Positions 1 to 8,735 of a stretch of DNA of 56,527 bases are shown piece by piece; within the stretch, counting starts at the first letter, position 1, and every line of letters begins with the position of its first letter. The stretch spans positions 1 to 56,527 of the forward strand of contig JAFXLS010000028.1 of the NCBI GenBank assembly GCA_017530965.1. Direction: 5' to 3'. A program made the translations under genes and the position numbers. Source of the DNA: Fibrobacter sp. GTDB taxonomy: Bacteria > Fibrobacterota > Fibrobacteria > Fibrobacterales > Fibrobacteraceae. A model generated the notes under the pieces. The model was not told the origin of the DNA, made no database searches, and saw only the letters and a list, made by a program, of their open reading frames with translations.

Positions 1-926
1 AGGCGCACTTCGAAACTCTTGAGGTCAAAGCCGCCGCTTTCCTTGGAGCTGCGCCAGGTGGCGTAATCGCCTACAGACGCAATGTAGCTGACTTCCATTT
101 CCACGTTCTTGTCGAGTGCCGGAATGAACATGCTGAAGGTCTTGCCCTTGGACACATTCTTGAGCAAGTCTTCGCGCAGGTGGAATACCGCCCAGGAATC
201 GTCGAGGTCGGTAATAGCGACAACCGGCATGCCGGAGCCCACGACTTCGCCCTCTTCGACCAGCTTCACGGAGACTTCGCCTGCGATGGGGGCGCGGATC
301 TTGGTTTCTTCGAGGTAGGCGTCGACCTCGGCGTTGGCGCCCTTCGCTTGCATCACGAGTGCGTTTGCGGCAGCCTTGTCTTCGCTGCGGGCGCCGGCGA
401 GGGCCTGTTCGTACTGGGCCTTGGCGGCGTCGGCAGCAGACTGCGATGCCTTCATCTGGGTTTCGGCTTCATCGCGCTTCTGGAGCGGCAACACGCCTTC
501 ATTATAAAGCTTTTGCACACGGTCATAAGTGTTCTTCGCGAGGTTCGCGGCATCTTGCGCGCGCGAGGCCATCGCCTTGAGGGCCGTAATGTCTTCGGAG
601 CGAGCGCCGTTCTTCGCCTTGTTCGCCTGGGCGCGAGCGGCACCTAAAGCACCCTGCGCCTGAATCTTTTTAGCTTCGATTTCGGGGCTGCTGATGATTG
701 CCACAATGGCGTTCTTTTCAACCATGTCGCCTTCGCGGAAGAACAGCTGTTCTACGCGACCGGGAACCTTACCCGCCACAAGTACTCGGCGAGCTTCCAT
801 CTGGCCTTGCAAATAGGCATCGCGCGGTTCAGTGGCGAACTTCTGCAAGGTAATGATTCCAAGGCCAATCAAGGCAATCAACGCCAAGACGACCAAGACC
901 TTTCCGATAACTTTCAAGACGTTCAT
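1..926 (-). CDS. HlyD-family efflux periplasmic adaptor subunit (3' end outside window)
   Basis: The reading frame starts at an ATG (924-926, MNVLKVIGKVLVV) and runs off the left edge after about 308 codons. A single N-terminal membrane anchor is followed by a biotinyl-lipoyl-like half (YLQGQMEARRVLVAGKVPGR), a long Ala/Lys/Glu-rich coiled coil, and the return barrel segment IRAPIAGEVSVKLVEEGEVV, which is characteristic of membrane-fusion proteins. In the known family such proteins join an inner-membrane pump to a TolC-type channel. The gene lies 21 nt downstream of a TolC-family gene in the same direction, which fits a tripartite exporter. The transporter itself must lie outside the window, so the substrate is unknown. 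Confidence 0.9.
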   Translation of the reverse strand, partial: MNVLKVIGKVLVVLALIALIGLGIITLQKFATEPRDAYLQGQMEARRVLVAGKVPGRVEQLFFREGDMVEKNAIVAIISSPEIEAKKIQAQGALGAARAQANKAKNGARSEDITALKAMASRAQDAANLAKNTYDRVQKLYNEGVLPLQKRDEAETQMKASQSAADAAKAQYEQALAGARSEDKAAANALVMQAKGANAEVDAYLEETKIRAPIAGEVSVKLVEEGEVVGSGMPVVAITDLDDSWAVFHLREDLLKNVSKGKTFSMFIPALDKNVEMEVSYIASVGDYATWRSSKESGGFDLKSFEVR

Positions 927-947
927 CCTATTTCTCCATTTCTAAAA

Positions 948-2705
948 TCAGTTTGCGGGAGCAGCAGTCGTGTCTACCGGAGTAGTCGCTGCGGAATCAG
1001 CCGCTGTAGATTGCTTCACCCCTTCGGGGTTCGCAATGACGTTGGTAGAGTCGCTTGCAACCGGTGCAGCAACGGGAACAGCAACAGGTTCGGCGGGTTT
1101 CGGTTCTTCGGGCTTCGACACCTCAGCCGTTTTTTCTTCCACCGGCTTCACGTTCTTGAGCATTTCGCCTGCATTCACCACTTCTCCACTTGCTTCCAAA
1201 AGTCCAAGCCAGGCGACAACCGCATCGTAATGCGCCTTCAAGTCAGCCACCTGCAAGCGCGAAAGCGCAAGTTCGGCATCCACCACGTCGAGACCGGTTG
1301 CAAGGCCCGCCTCGTAAGCCAAGGTCTGGCTGCGGTGCGCTTCTTCGGCAAGTTCGCGAGTTTTCTTCAAACTTTCCAAGCGGCTCTTGGCATGTTCCAT
1401 TTCACGCCAGCGTTTTTCCACCAACAGGCCAATGTTATCCATGGTCTGTTCTTCCATGCTCGAAAGGGAACGGTCAAGAGCCTTTGCATTACTCACTTTG
1501 GAACGGGTTTCACCACCCTTAAACAAATCCCACTGCATCTTGGCACCCACCGCCCAATCGGGTTCCAGGAGCGTGAGATCGCGGGTATAAAGTTCCTTAT
1601 AGGCAAAGAGTGCGACCGTCGGGAAATAATCGGCGCGGGCTGCACTCACCGCATCTTGGCTGCGCTTGCGTTCCGTGCGTAACTGACGCAGGCCCGGGTG
1701 CCTATCCAGCGCGAGCTGTTTGAATTCATCCATACCGAAAGTCTGCTCCGGCGCCATTACCGGAGTAACGGCTGTAATGTTCGTATCGGTATGCAGCTGG
1801 CTTGCAAGGGCAAGGCGCGCCAAAGACTGGTCACGGTAAGAATCTTCCAAAGCGTTTTCGGCCTCGGCTAAAGCCACTTCGGCGCGCAGGCGTTCCGCCT
1901 TGCTAATCTGTCCACCTTCTTCAAGCTTCTTGGAGCGGGCCAAATGTTCTTCCAGGTTTTTCTTGGTGCTTTCGCGGAGCACCGTCAATTCTTCAGCCAA
2001 GCGTAACGTAAAGTACTTGGTGGCCACATCCATAAGGATGGTGTTCTGCGCCATGTCGAAGGCAGCCTTCTTGGCGTTCACGTTTTCCTTGGCGGCATCG
2101 TAGGCAGAATAAATCTTGAGGCCCGTAAAAATCGGCCAAATGGCAGTCAAACGTGCATTAAAGAACACGTCGTCCTGCACCTTCATGCGGAAATCGGCAT
2201 CGTCGATTTGAGTTTTAGCCGCATCCAGCTGCAACTTACTTTCGGCGGCATAATCGTCAGCCGTCTTTTGAGCAAAAGTCTTAATATCGCCTATTTTACT
2301 ATCGGCAACACCCTTTGCCTCCGCATCACTCAAGCCAGCCTCACGAGCACCTTGGTAAGCTTTGGCATAGGCACCATTGTAAGCGTCAATGTAGGCCTTG
2401 GAATACACCGCCGCCGGTCCAACAGAAGCAAGTCCACCCGCAAGGCCGCTTAACCCCTGCTGAATCTCGCCCAGGTCAATGTAAATGGGGTCATTGATTT
2501 TTGTAACGCTAGCAGTCAACGACAACTGCGGCATAAAACGGGAGCGGGCCTCGGACTGTCCACTCTCGGCCATATCGACCTTAGCCTTTTCGGCCTTGAT
2601 CTGTGAATTGTTCGCCTTTGCCATCGCAATCGCATCCGAAAGCGAAATGGGCGCGGCAAAAACGGCAGCACTCGCTGCAATACCCAAAAACAAACTCTTT
2701 TTCAT
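948..2705 (-). CDS. TolC-family outer membrane efflux protein
   Basis: 585 residues with a signal peptide (MKKSLFLGIAASAAVFAAP) and the typical start SLSDAIAMAKANNSQIKAEKAKVD. Two repeats of long amphipathic helices follow (for example RLAEELTVLRESTKKNLEEH and LVEKRWREMEHAKSRLESLK). This is the standard outer-membrane-factor architecture, expected to form a trimeric channel with the adjacent HlyD adaptor. The start at 2705 is chosen because it gives the signal peptide; an in-frame upstream GTG would lie inside a terminator. No clear Shine-Dalgarno is seen. From about residue 510 there is a Pro/Ala/Glu/Thr-rich tail absent from classical TolC. Part of that tail (1009-1041) is encoded by a dispersed palindromic repeat. 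Confidence 0.9.
   Translation of the reverse strand: MKKSLFLGIAASAAVFAAPISLSDAIAMAKANNSQIKAEKAKVDMAESGQSEARSRFMPQLSLTASVTKINDPIYIDLGEIQQGLSGLAGGLASVGPAAVYSKAYIDAYNGAYAKAYQGAREAGLSDAEAKGVADSKIGDIKTFAQKTADDYAAESKLQLDAAKTQIDDADFRMKVQDDVFFNARLTAIWPIFTGLKIYSAYDAAKENVNAKKAAFDMAQNTILMDVATKYFTLRLAEELTVLRESTKKNLEEHLARSKKLEEGGQISKAERLRAEVALAEAENALEDSYRDQSLARLALASQLHTDTNITAVTPVMAPEQTFGMDEFKQLALDRHPGLRQLRTERKRSQDAVSAARADYFPTVALFAYKELYTRDLTLLEPDWAVGAKMQWDLFKGGETRSKVSNAKALDRSLSSMEEQTMDNIGLLVEKRWREMEHAKSRLESLKKTRELAEEAHRSQTLAYEAGLATGLDVVDAELALSRLQVADLKAHYDAVVAWLGLLEASGEVVNAGEMLKNVKPVEEKTAEVSKPEEPKPAEPVAVPVAAPVASDSTNVIANPEGVKQSTAADSAATTPVDTTAAPAN
1009..1041 (-). repeat. Dispersed palindrome inside the TolC-family coding sequence
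   Basis: On the minus strand the element reads GTCATTGCGA, then a hairpin of perfect ACCCC/GGGGT arms at 1018-1030, then GAAGCAATC. It matches the intergenic copy at 6678-6711 at both ends and differs in the hairpin. Here it is translated in frame as NVIANPEGVKQS within the low-complexity C-terminal tail. Confidence 0.75.
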
Positions 2706-2731
2706 ACATTGTAAAAAATAAATAATTAAAA

Positions 2732-2760
2732 TAAAAAAAGCCACCTTATAAAGGTGACTT
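2732..2760 (-). terminator. Rho-independent terminator after the lamin-tail lipoprotein gene
   Basis: On the minus strand GTCACCTT and AAGGTGGC pair around a TAT loop, followed by a run of seven T. It separates the VTC/DUF4956 operon from the downstream TolC/HlyD unit. Confidence 0.85.
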
Positions 2761-2787
2761 TTATGCTATAAATGCAATTAAATAATT

Positions 2788-4416
2788 TTACTTACCGGGA
2801 GTGGGTTCTCCCACAGTCCAAGCAGAAGCTTCGTAACCCATGGTCGTTTTGTCCTTACGCTGCAAGCTGTATCCGAAACCGTCCGCTTCGTTCAAGCCCG
2901 GCCAGTTGTCAGAATACAATGTTGCATCGTGCCATTTATAGTAGTAATTGACATCAGACTTAGAATACGGTTCCTTCACGGCAATGGTTTCACCACGGTT
3001 AGAGAGTTTTCCTTTGTACAAAACAATCTGAACCTTCGAATCAATTTTATAATTCGAACGCACCCAACCAGTGTCTGCAGCCAACGTGTCAGAGACCAAC
3101 AGCATCATAGACTTTGCGGGGAAAACCATCGACGGGAATTCAAGGTTGATACCTTCTACTTTCCAGCCCCTCTGGACTGTGGAATTATAAAGTGTAATGT
3201 CCTGATCTGTCGAATTGACCAATTCCATGAATTCAAAACGGCAGCTTCCCGTAGTCGGGGGATTGTAGTAAATTTCATTAATGTAAACAGAACCCATCTG
3301 GAGCGGAGCGTTGGCTGCCCCCGGAGTAGCCTCTGCTAACGGCCCCTGAGCAGTAGAACCATCCGCCAAATCAATTACACCGCTCGTTCCCGTATTTGCA
3401 GGCACCCAAAGGCTAGATTCCTCACCAACCTGCGGTCCACGCAGGTAGAATTCACCACCCACCGGGCTCAAGATCAGTTCTTTATCGAAAGCTTCAACGC
3501 CATCCAGAACAAGATATCCATTTGCCGGGATAACCGTACCCTCTTTAATGGTCAACGTTTCCTTGCGAAGCTTCACATCGACAGTCCAGCCACCCAGATT
3601 GACTTCGTCATCACCCATATTGTACAATTCGAGCCAAGAATGGTCAGCATCACTTACAAAGGGCTTAATTTCGTTAATGCGAACCTGAGCGGGCTTCAAA
3701 GCTTGATCGCCACCGACACCCGGGTTACCACCAATTTCAGCACTCGCACCCCAAGAATTTGCCTGAGCCGAATTGCCGCCCAGATATACCAAGGTACGGC
3801 CCTTACCGTCAGCAAGACTCGGCCAAGGAGGTTCATTGCTAAAGGCACACGTCACGTCGCCTTCACCACGAAGCTTCACGTTCACGACATCACCTTCGTT
3901 CGAAAGTTTCACACTTGTTCCTCCAACCCATGGTCCAAACAAGCGGCCCTTAAAAGACGGGTAAGCTTCACGGAACAAGTCCAAGTCATTTGCGACCACG
4001 ACATATTCACCCTTAGCCAAAGGTTCTGCCGGGAAGTTATAATCAATGGCACCGCTCAAGTGCATCTGGTATTCAGCCATATTGCTGATGTCCTGACCGC
4101 CTGCAATATAAATTTCAATCCATTCAAGGAGCGAACCATCAGCAGCATTGTACATTATTTCAGAACAGGCCATCTGCGGTTCGGCATCAGCGGCAATAGA
4201 AGAGGATGACGTATTATTCCCATTATTGCCTTTACTACTAGACGACCCAGTGGCGTTCGCGTCACCAGAAGAATTGGGATCAGCACCTTCTTCCGAAGAA
4301 GTCGGAGTATCCGGATTATCGGGATCCGGTTCCGACGAAGAGCTACTGGAACAAGAGGTGGCAAGAACCATTGCGGTCACAGCCGAGCCTGCCAAAAGAA
4401 TTTTTTTGATATCCAT
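2788..4416 (-). CDS. Lipoprotein with three lamin-tail domains
   Basis: 542 residues. An N-terminal lipoprotein signal (VLATSC, lipidated Cys at 22) is followed by a Ser/Asp/Pro-rich linker to about residue 80. Three lamin-tail-like (LTD) modules then follow, each opening with an EI or NEI motif: CSEIMYN at about 83, INEIKPF at about 248 and INEIYYN at about 378. LTD modules are beta-sandwiches often found on secreted bacterial proteins beside CotH- or VTC-type proteins; the biochemical role is not known. It is the last gene of the operon, 30 nt after the VTC gene and before a terminator, with GAGG upstream of the ATG. A surface or periplasmic lipoprotein partner of the upstream gene products is inferred. 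Confidence 0.85.
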   Translation of the reverse strand: MDIKKILLAGSAVTAMVLATSCSSSSSSEPDPDNPDTPTSSEEGADPNSSGDANATGSSSSKGNNGNNTSSSSIAADAEPQMACSEIMYNAADGSLLEWIEIYIAGGQDISNMAEYQMHLSGAIDYNFPAEPLAKGEYVVVANDLDLFREAYPSFKGRLFGPWVGGTSVKLSNEGDVVNVKLRGEGDVTCAFSNEPPWPSLADGKGRTLVYLGGNSAQANSWGASAEIGGNPGVGGDQALKPAQVRINEIKPFVSDADHSWLELYNMGDDEVNLGGWTVDVKLRKETLTIKEGTVIPANGYLVLDGVEAFDKELILSPVGGEFYLRGPQVGEESSLWVPANTGTSGVIDLADGSTAQGPLAEATPGAANAPLQMGSVYINEIYYNPPTTGSCRFEFMELVNSTDQDITLYNSTVQRGWKVEGINLEFPSMVFPAKSMMLLVSDTLAADTGWVRSNYKIDSKVQIVLYKGKLSNRGETIAVKEPYSKSDVNYYYKWHDATLYSDNWPGLNEADGFGYSLQRKDKTTMGYEASAWTVGEPTPGK

Positions 4417-4446
4417 AGAGGTATCCTCGCAAAACTTTCTTCTATT

Positions 4447-5277
4447 TTAATAATTTTCGCCAGCGCCCACGGCAAGCTTCGTCCAGTACGGAGTCTTGAA
4501 TCGACGCGGATTTTCATAAACACGCTTCCATTCGGCAGCAGCATTGCCAAACTTGGAAAAAGCACCATGTTTCAAGTTCAAGAACTTGATCAAGTCGAAC
4601 ATCCAATACGGCACCTGGGAGCAGGGGCACTTGAGCTCAAGTACGGCATCGCAACCGGGCTGGAAAAACCTGGGAATACCGGTCGAATGCATGTAATGCG
4701 GATCCACCGTATAATCGAAACCGTTTTCTTCGCGGAAGCGCATGCCGGTATCGATCGTCACGCGGGAATATTCTTCGCGAAGGCCAAACCAGGCGCGGCG
4801 CTTGTACTGGGTCAAAAGGCGCGGGTGCGCATTGTAGAGTTCCGTCTTGTACAAGAAATCCTTCACGTACATGCGGTCCTTTTCGCCCTTGCACGGCCAA
4901 TCTTCGGGTTTCATGTTCCAGACTTCACCAGGGTTAATGCCCTTGATAGTTCCGCGGCTCTTGTAACAAATATTCTTGATCTTGCGCTTGCATTCAAAAT
5001 GGAACGTTCCATCTTGTGCCGGATGTTCGCCATAAGTGCGAATGCGCATGTTAAAGCGGTCCAGCAGCTGTTTCTTTTTCCAGCCAAGGAACGTCCAAGA
5101 AGGCGAATCCAAATAAAGGTTCGTAATCCAGTAGAATCCACCCGGGGTGATTTTGGAATAGTAGTCTTCTTCGCAGTACGGAGCAAGGAACGCGCCGATA
5201 CGGTCCGCCCATTCCACAGGAATGTGGTACTTGAGTTCGAACCTTTCGAGAAGACTGAATCCGCGGGCTTCGGCCAT
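4447..5277 (-). CDS. VTC-domain polyphosphate polymerase-like protein
   Basis: 276 residues matching the VTC tunnel-fold family (PF09359). The N-terminal ERFELK (residues 11-16) fits the ExxExK entrance motif. Basic and acidic tunnel residues follow in MRIRTYG, FHFECKRKIKN, LTQYKRRAWF and VLELKCP. In yeast Vtc4 this fold polymerises ATP gamma-phosphate into polyphosphate; many bacterial homologues are uncharacterised. There is no signal peptide or membrane segment, so it is probably cytosolic. It starts 1 nt after the stop of the TolC-like gene, implying tight co-expression. Fold and family are well supported; the polyphosphate product is inference. Confidence 0.85.
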   Translation of the reverse strand: MAEARGFSLLERFELKYHIPVEWADRIGAFLAPYCEEDYYSKITPGGFYWITNLYLDSPSWTFLGWKKKQLLDRFNMRIRTYGEHPAQDGTFHFECKRKIKNICYKSRGTIKGINPGEVWNMKPEDWPCKGEKDRMYVKDFLYKTELYNAHPRLLTQYKRRAWFGLREEYSRVTIDTGMRFREENGFDYTVDPHYMHSTGIPRFFQPGCDAVLELKCPCSQVPYWMFDLIKFLNLKHGAFSKFGNAAAEWKRVYENPRRFKTPYWTKLAVGAGENY

Positions 5278-5278
5278 A

Positions 5279-6661
5279 CTACTTGAGCCCCCCGACTAAA
5301 TGGTTCTGCACGCCTTCCTTCGAAAGCTGGCCCGCATACTGCAAAAGTTCAAGATAAAGGTCGTAAATGTCGGTTTCGAGCTTGGCGGCATTCAGTTCGC
5401 TTTCAACAGCGGATTCGCGGGCGCGAAGCAACAGAAGCGGTTCAGAACCGGCGTCTTTTGCAAACTGTTCAAAAATGTTGCCAGCCTTCACCTTGTCGGC
5501 AAAATCCTTCTGCACCTTCCACTGAGCCAAGAACCCATTAATTTGTTCAACAAGTCGGTTTACCTTTACGCTCACGTCGCGGGATTTTTGCATGTAGTCG
5601 CCTTCGGCATCAAGGTCAGCCACCTGATTGCGCAAATCATTATCCTTGTTGCTATCAAAGAACGGAAGCTTGACGCCCACATTAAGAAAGAACTTATCTT
5701 TCGTCTGGCGGCTATCTTTGTCCGGAACAAGGATGCTAGCATAACCATCGCAAAGAGTCACATTGCTAGCTTCACAGCCCATCTCTTCCTTCCATTCATC
5801 AGCATAATCCGTATAGACTCCAGTACCCGAAATATCGTAAGCATCCAAATCCTTGTACTTTTTCATCAAGGATTCAACCTTCATAGAGTAACCGATACCG
5901 ATGTGAGAGATGTAGTCACGACGACTAGCCACATCCTGCTTGGCACGGGCTTTTTCGGAATCCATCTTGCCCTTCGCCATTGCAACCTGCGGGAAATTGT
6001 CGTTTACTTCAACACCATCTTTCAACCAGGATTCAATATCTTCCATTGTCGGGAGCCAAGAAGAATCCAGTTCAATACTTTCGAAATCAGGAATCCAATG
6101 ACGGAGTTTCTTTTCGGAATTCTGAAGAGAATTGGAATCACTAATGAGAGCTGCACGAATGGAAGCTTCTTTTTCAAGAGCTGACATCAAGTCTTGCGGG
6201 TTAAAGTTGGCAGAACCCGACTTGATATGCAGCACTTCAATGCGGTCTGCGTTAATCTGATAAAGCTCCTGGTTCAGAGCGTTGATGCGCTTGCGCATCA
6301 GGTAATGAATCGCTCGCTCGTAGCGGTCATACAGAAGGATTGCGCGGTCTTCTGCCAACTGGGCATTTGCATACGCCATCTGAGCTTCGTAGTGCGCACG
6401 GTCGGCAGAGCCTTCGCCAAAAGCCTTCGGCGTCACACGCAGTTCAAAATCATGCTGAGCAAAGCTAAAGCCGTCGAGCTTGTAGCGAAATTCAAGCTTG
6501 TCCCACAACTTGGTGTTGCGGGAAGTCGCAATGTTGGCGCGCTTCTTAGAAGCCTGGTAACGCACATCATCGTCAGCAGACTTGATAAGAGTCTCCCACG
6601 TAAGAGGAGCGGCAATCAGAGGGGCTGCGACAAACAAAGAAATAAAAGCAAAACGATTCAT
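5279..6661 (-). CDS. TolC-like outer membrane factor of the VTC operon
   Basis: 460 residues with a signal peptide (MNRFAFISLFVAAPLIAAP), then TWETLIKSADDDVRYQASKK and two sets of long helices (AHYEAQMAYANAQLAEDRAI and LLLRARESAVESELNAAKLE), giving the outer-membrane-factor outline. Sequence identity to classical TolC looks low; the assignment rests on architecture and on its position beside an HlyD-like adaptor (6715-7779). Its stop is 1 nt before the VTC gene. A dispersed palindrome lies in the 53-nt gap to the adaptor gene. Confidence 0.75.
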   Translation of the reverse strand: MNRFAFISLFVAAPLIAAPLTWETLIKSADDDVRYQASKKRANIATSRNTKLWDKLEFRYKLDGFSFAQHDFELRVTPKAFGEGSADRAHYEAQMAYANAQLAEDRAILLYDRYERAIHYLMRKRINALNQELYQINADRIEVLHIKSGSANFNPQDLMSALEKEASIRAALISDSNSLQNSEKKLRHWIPDFESIELDSSWLPTMEDIESWLKDGVEVNDNFPQVAMAKGKMDSEKARAKQDVASRRDYISHIGIGYSMKVESLMKKYKDLDAYDISGTGVYTDYADEWKEEMGCEASNVTLCDGYASILVPDKDSRQTKDKFFLNVGVKLPFFDSNKDNDLRNQVADLDAEGDYMQKSRDVSVKVNRLVEQINGFLAQWKVQKDFADKVKAGNIFEQFAKDAGSEPLLLLRARESAVESELNAAKLETDIYDLYLELLQYAGQLSKEGVQNHLVGGLK

Positions 6662-6677
6662 AAAATTTCATCCAATG

Positions 6678-6711
6678 GATTGCTTCGCACCCACGGGTGC
6701 TCGCAATGACG
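6678..6711. repeat. Dispersed palindrome between adaptor and TolC-like genes
   Basis: The minus strand reads CGTCATTGCGAGC, then a hairpin with perfect GCACCC/GGGTGC arms (6687-6700), then GAAGCAATCC. It begins 3 nt after the adaptor stop codon and is a second copy of the element at 1009-1041. A role in mRNA processing or stability within the operon is possible. Confidence 0.8.
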
Positions 6712-6714
6712 TTC

Positions 6715-7779
6715 TTACTCAGAGATCGTGACCATTTCTCCCAAGAGGAACGGATTTTCAGCGGGAATCGTGATAATGACTTCACGACCGTGAATCGGCA
6801 TTTCGGGCATTTTCCACATACGCACGGGGAATTCCACGATGCGGCTGGAAAGACCGACCACCTTACCCTTCACCGGCTTACCCGTGGCACCCAGCGATTT
6901 CACCTTGACCGTTTCGCCGATGTCCATGCGCTGGTACATTCTTTCGTGGATGTAACCGCGAACCAGCGTCGGAGACTTGTGAGTGAGAGTCACGATAGGA
7001 GCAAAGCTAGACACCTTTTCGCCATCATGAACATTCACGGAACCCACGACCCAGCTTTCCTTGGCAATCTGGATCAATTCTTCCTGCTGCTTCTGAAGTT
7101 CTTCCAGTTCCTTCTTCAGGTTTTCAACTTCGCTCTTGCCAGCATCCTTCTGCAAGCGGTTGCTGCTGCGCAGAAGCTTGATCTGTTCGTTGGCATTAGC
7201 GTTAGCAACAGCCAATTCGTTCTTAAGGCTCTTGATCTGCATCGCCATGGCATCGTTACCATCGGCTTCGGAATTCGAATTCTTAAGGCTCTTGAGCTTG
7301 GAGGCTATTTCCTTATTCTTCTTGTATTCCGTTTCAAGCCTGTTGATTTCGGACTTGAGGGTAAGCGTCTTTGTAGCAAGGTCAGCCTTCACTGCAGCCA
7401 CCTTCTGGTCGATATCAGCAGCAGACAAATTGCTACGGCCTGCGCTGGCATCCAGCTCACGAGTCACTTCGGCAATGCGGAGCGTCAGGTCCGGTCGGTT
7501 GAGTTCCACGATGGTATCACCGGCGTTAATGGCCTGGCCAGGCATCACGTGCACCTTCACCACTTCGGTGGGACTAGGCACACTAATCGTCGTTTCGGCA
7601 GCCTCTGCAATACCCTGGAAGGTTGCAATCTTACCTTGATACATATAGCCAAGAATAATGGCAATGATTACGCAAAGAATCCAAGCAAGAGAAAGCTTGT
7701 GACCATAGACGTAAGCGACACCGGCATTAGACTTGTGCGTGTTCCAAAAATTTTCGAGCATATCGCTAAGCTTGTTCAT
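6715..7779 (-). CDS. HlyD-like membrane fusion protein of the VTC operon
   Basis: 354 residues. A short cytosolic N-terminus leads to one membrane helix (about 28-46, LSLAWILCVIIAIILGY). A lipoyl-like segment follows (SVPSPTEVVKVHVMPGQAIN), then a long coiled coil (about 120-250, with KKELEELQKQQEELIQIAKE) and the return barrel SVNVHDGEKVSSFAPIVTLT. This is the classic adaptor layout. It sits 10 nt after the DUF4956 gene and before the TolC-like gene. No ABC, RND or MFS pump accompanies them, so DUF4956 is the only obvious inner-membrane partner. Confidence 0.85.
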   Translation of the reverse strand: MNKLSDMLENFWNTHKSNAGVAYVYGHKLSLAWILCVIIAIILGYMYQGKIATFQGIAEAAETTISVPSPTEVVKVHVMPGQAINAGDTIVELNRPDLTLRIAEVTRELDASAGRSNLSAADIDQKVAAVKADLATKTLTLKSEINRLETEYKKNKEIASKLKSLKNSNSEADGNDAMAMQIKSLKNELAVANANANEQIKLLRSSNRLQKDAGKSEVENLKKELEELQKQQEELIQIAKESWVVGSVNVHDGEKVSSFAPIVTLTHKSPTLVRGYIHERMYQRMDIGETVKVKSLGATGKPVKGKVVGLSSRIVEFPVRMWKMPEMPIHGREVIITIPAENPFLLGEMVTISE

Positions 7780-7789
7780 ACCGTCTCCC

Positions 7790-8473
7790 TTACATTTCTG
7801 TCGTGGCGTCTTGCATCATGAACTGCACGTCCGAGATGCCTTCGATTTTAGAAAGTTCGCTCAGAATTTCAGCAGCAGGGTGAGTGGCGCGCAGGCGAAT
7901 CTGATAGGCCACATCGAGACGGGCACCGCCATCCACTTCGCGCATGGTAATCAAAATAAAGGTCTTAAGGTTAGACTTCATGATATCTTCGATCTGACCA
8001 CGAACCTTGGGTTCATTGGGCAAAGCGAAGCGAAGCATACCGTCAAAGAAATGCTTGGTGCCGAGCCCCGTACGAGAAAGAAGGAATGCAACAGCACTAA
8101 AGGCAATGGTTCCGCCCACAGCAGCACCCCAGGCATACACACCGCAACCGATACCGGCACCCAGAGATGCAAACACGAACATAATGTCGCGAGGGTCCTT
8201 AAAGCTTGTTCTAAAACGAACCACAGAAAGAGCACCCATCATACCCAAGCCGCGACCCACGTTATCACCGATGGCCTGCATCACCGTTGCAGCGACCACG
8301 GCACTCAGCACAATGGCCTGCACAAAGTTTCTGGAATACGACAAACCAAGGAAGGTCTTTTCGTAGGTCCAAGCGATCACCGAGGAAAGGATAAATGTAA
8401 GGATCAATGTGTACGCCAATGTAATGAGAGTGGCATTGGCGGTGCCGGACTGAACGGCTAATAGATCGAGCAT
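7790..8473 (-). CDS. DUF4956 membrane protein
   Basis: 227 residues from the ATG at 8473, chosen for its GGAG at 5-8 nt upstream; an in-frame upstream TTG has no such site. Several membrane helices occupy the first half (TLITLAYTLILTFILSSVIA, FVQAIVLSAVVAATVMQAIG, GIGCGVYAWGAAVGGTIAFS). Between them lies the family's conserved GALSVVRFRTSFKDPRD segment, and a soluble ferredoxin-like C-terminus follows (about 150-227). DUF4956 is commonly encoded beside VTC-domain proteins in bacteria; its function is unknown. First gene of the operon. Confidence 0.88.
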   Translation of the reverse strand: MLDLLAVQSGTANATLITLAYTLILTFILSSVIAWTYEKTFLGLSYSRNFVQAIVLSAVVAATVMQAIGDNVGRGLGMMGALSVVRFRTSFKDPRDIMFVFASLGAGIGCGVYAWGAAVGGTIAFSAVAFLLSRTGLGTKHFFDGMLRFALPNEPKVRGQIEDIMKSNLKTFILITMREVDGGARLDVAYQIRLRATHPAAEILSELSKIEGISDVQFMMQDATTEM

Positions 8474-8735
8474 AGATACTCCGTTGGTTGACTTTTTATT
8501 TCCACCCAAAATTTACTTTAATCATTCGCAAAATAGCGAATTTTTATGTAAAAATGGATGAACAAAAACCAAACGAACCTAATAAAACGGGGTATTTCGG
8601 GAGATTCCCACCCTATTTTTTCACCACATTTGAATAATAGCAAAAAAGGTGCAAAAATGCACCTAAAAAGAAATTTGCAAATGCGGACAAGCGTGCAAAA
8701 AGCGTGCAAATCCACCGTAAAAAATTTTTACCTAC
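8474..8735. other. Intergenic region upstream of the DUF4956 operon
   Basis: This 262-nt A/T-rich stretch holds no convincing gene. It contains the CTATTTT element inside an inverted repeat at 8524-8541 and a short direct repeat of GCGTGCAAA near 8690-8710. Next to the bat stop codon there is a weak A/T hairpin (about 8717-8732) without a clear terminator run. Confidence 0.6.
8524..8541 (-). promoter_or_regulatory. Inverted repeat around a candidate -10 element of the DUF4956 operon
   Basis: Perfect ATTCGC/GCGAAT arms enclose TATTTT on the minus strand, about 50 nt upstream of the DUF4956 ATG. The core matches the recurring CTATWTT element, and the flanking dyad could be an operator. Confidence 0.4.

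Noticed and set aside
8518..8715. Short open frames on both strands upstream of the DUF4956 gene
   Set aside because: A/T-rich, no ribosome-binding site, and overlapping the promoter candidate; treated as intergenic.
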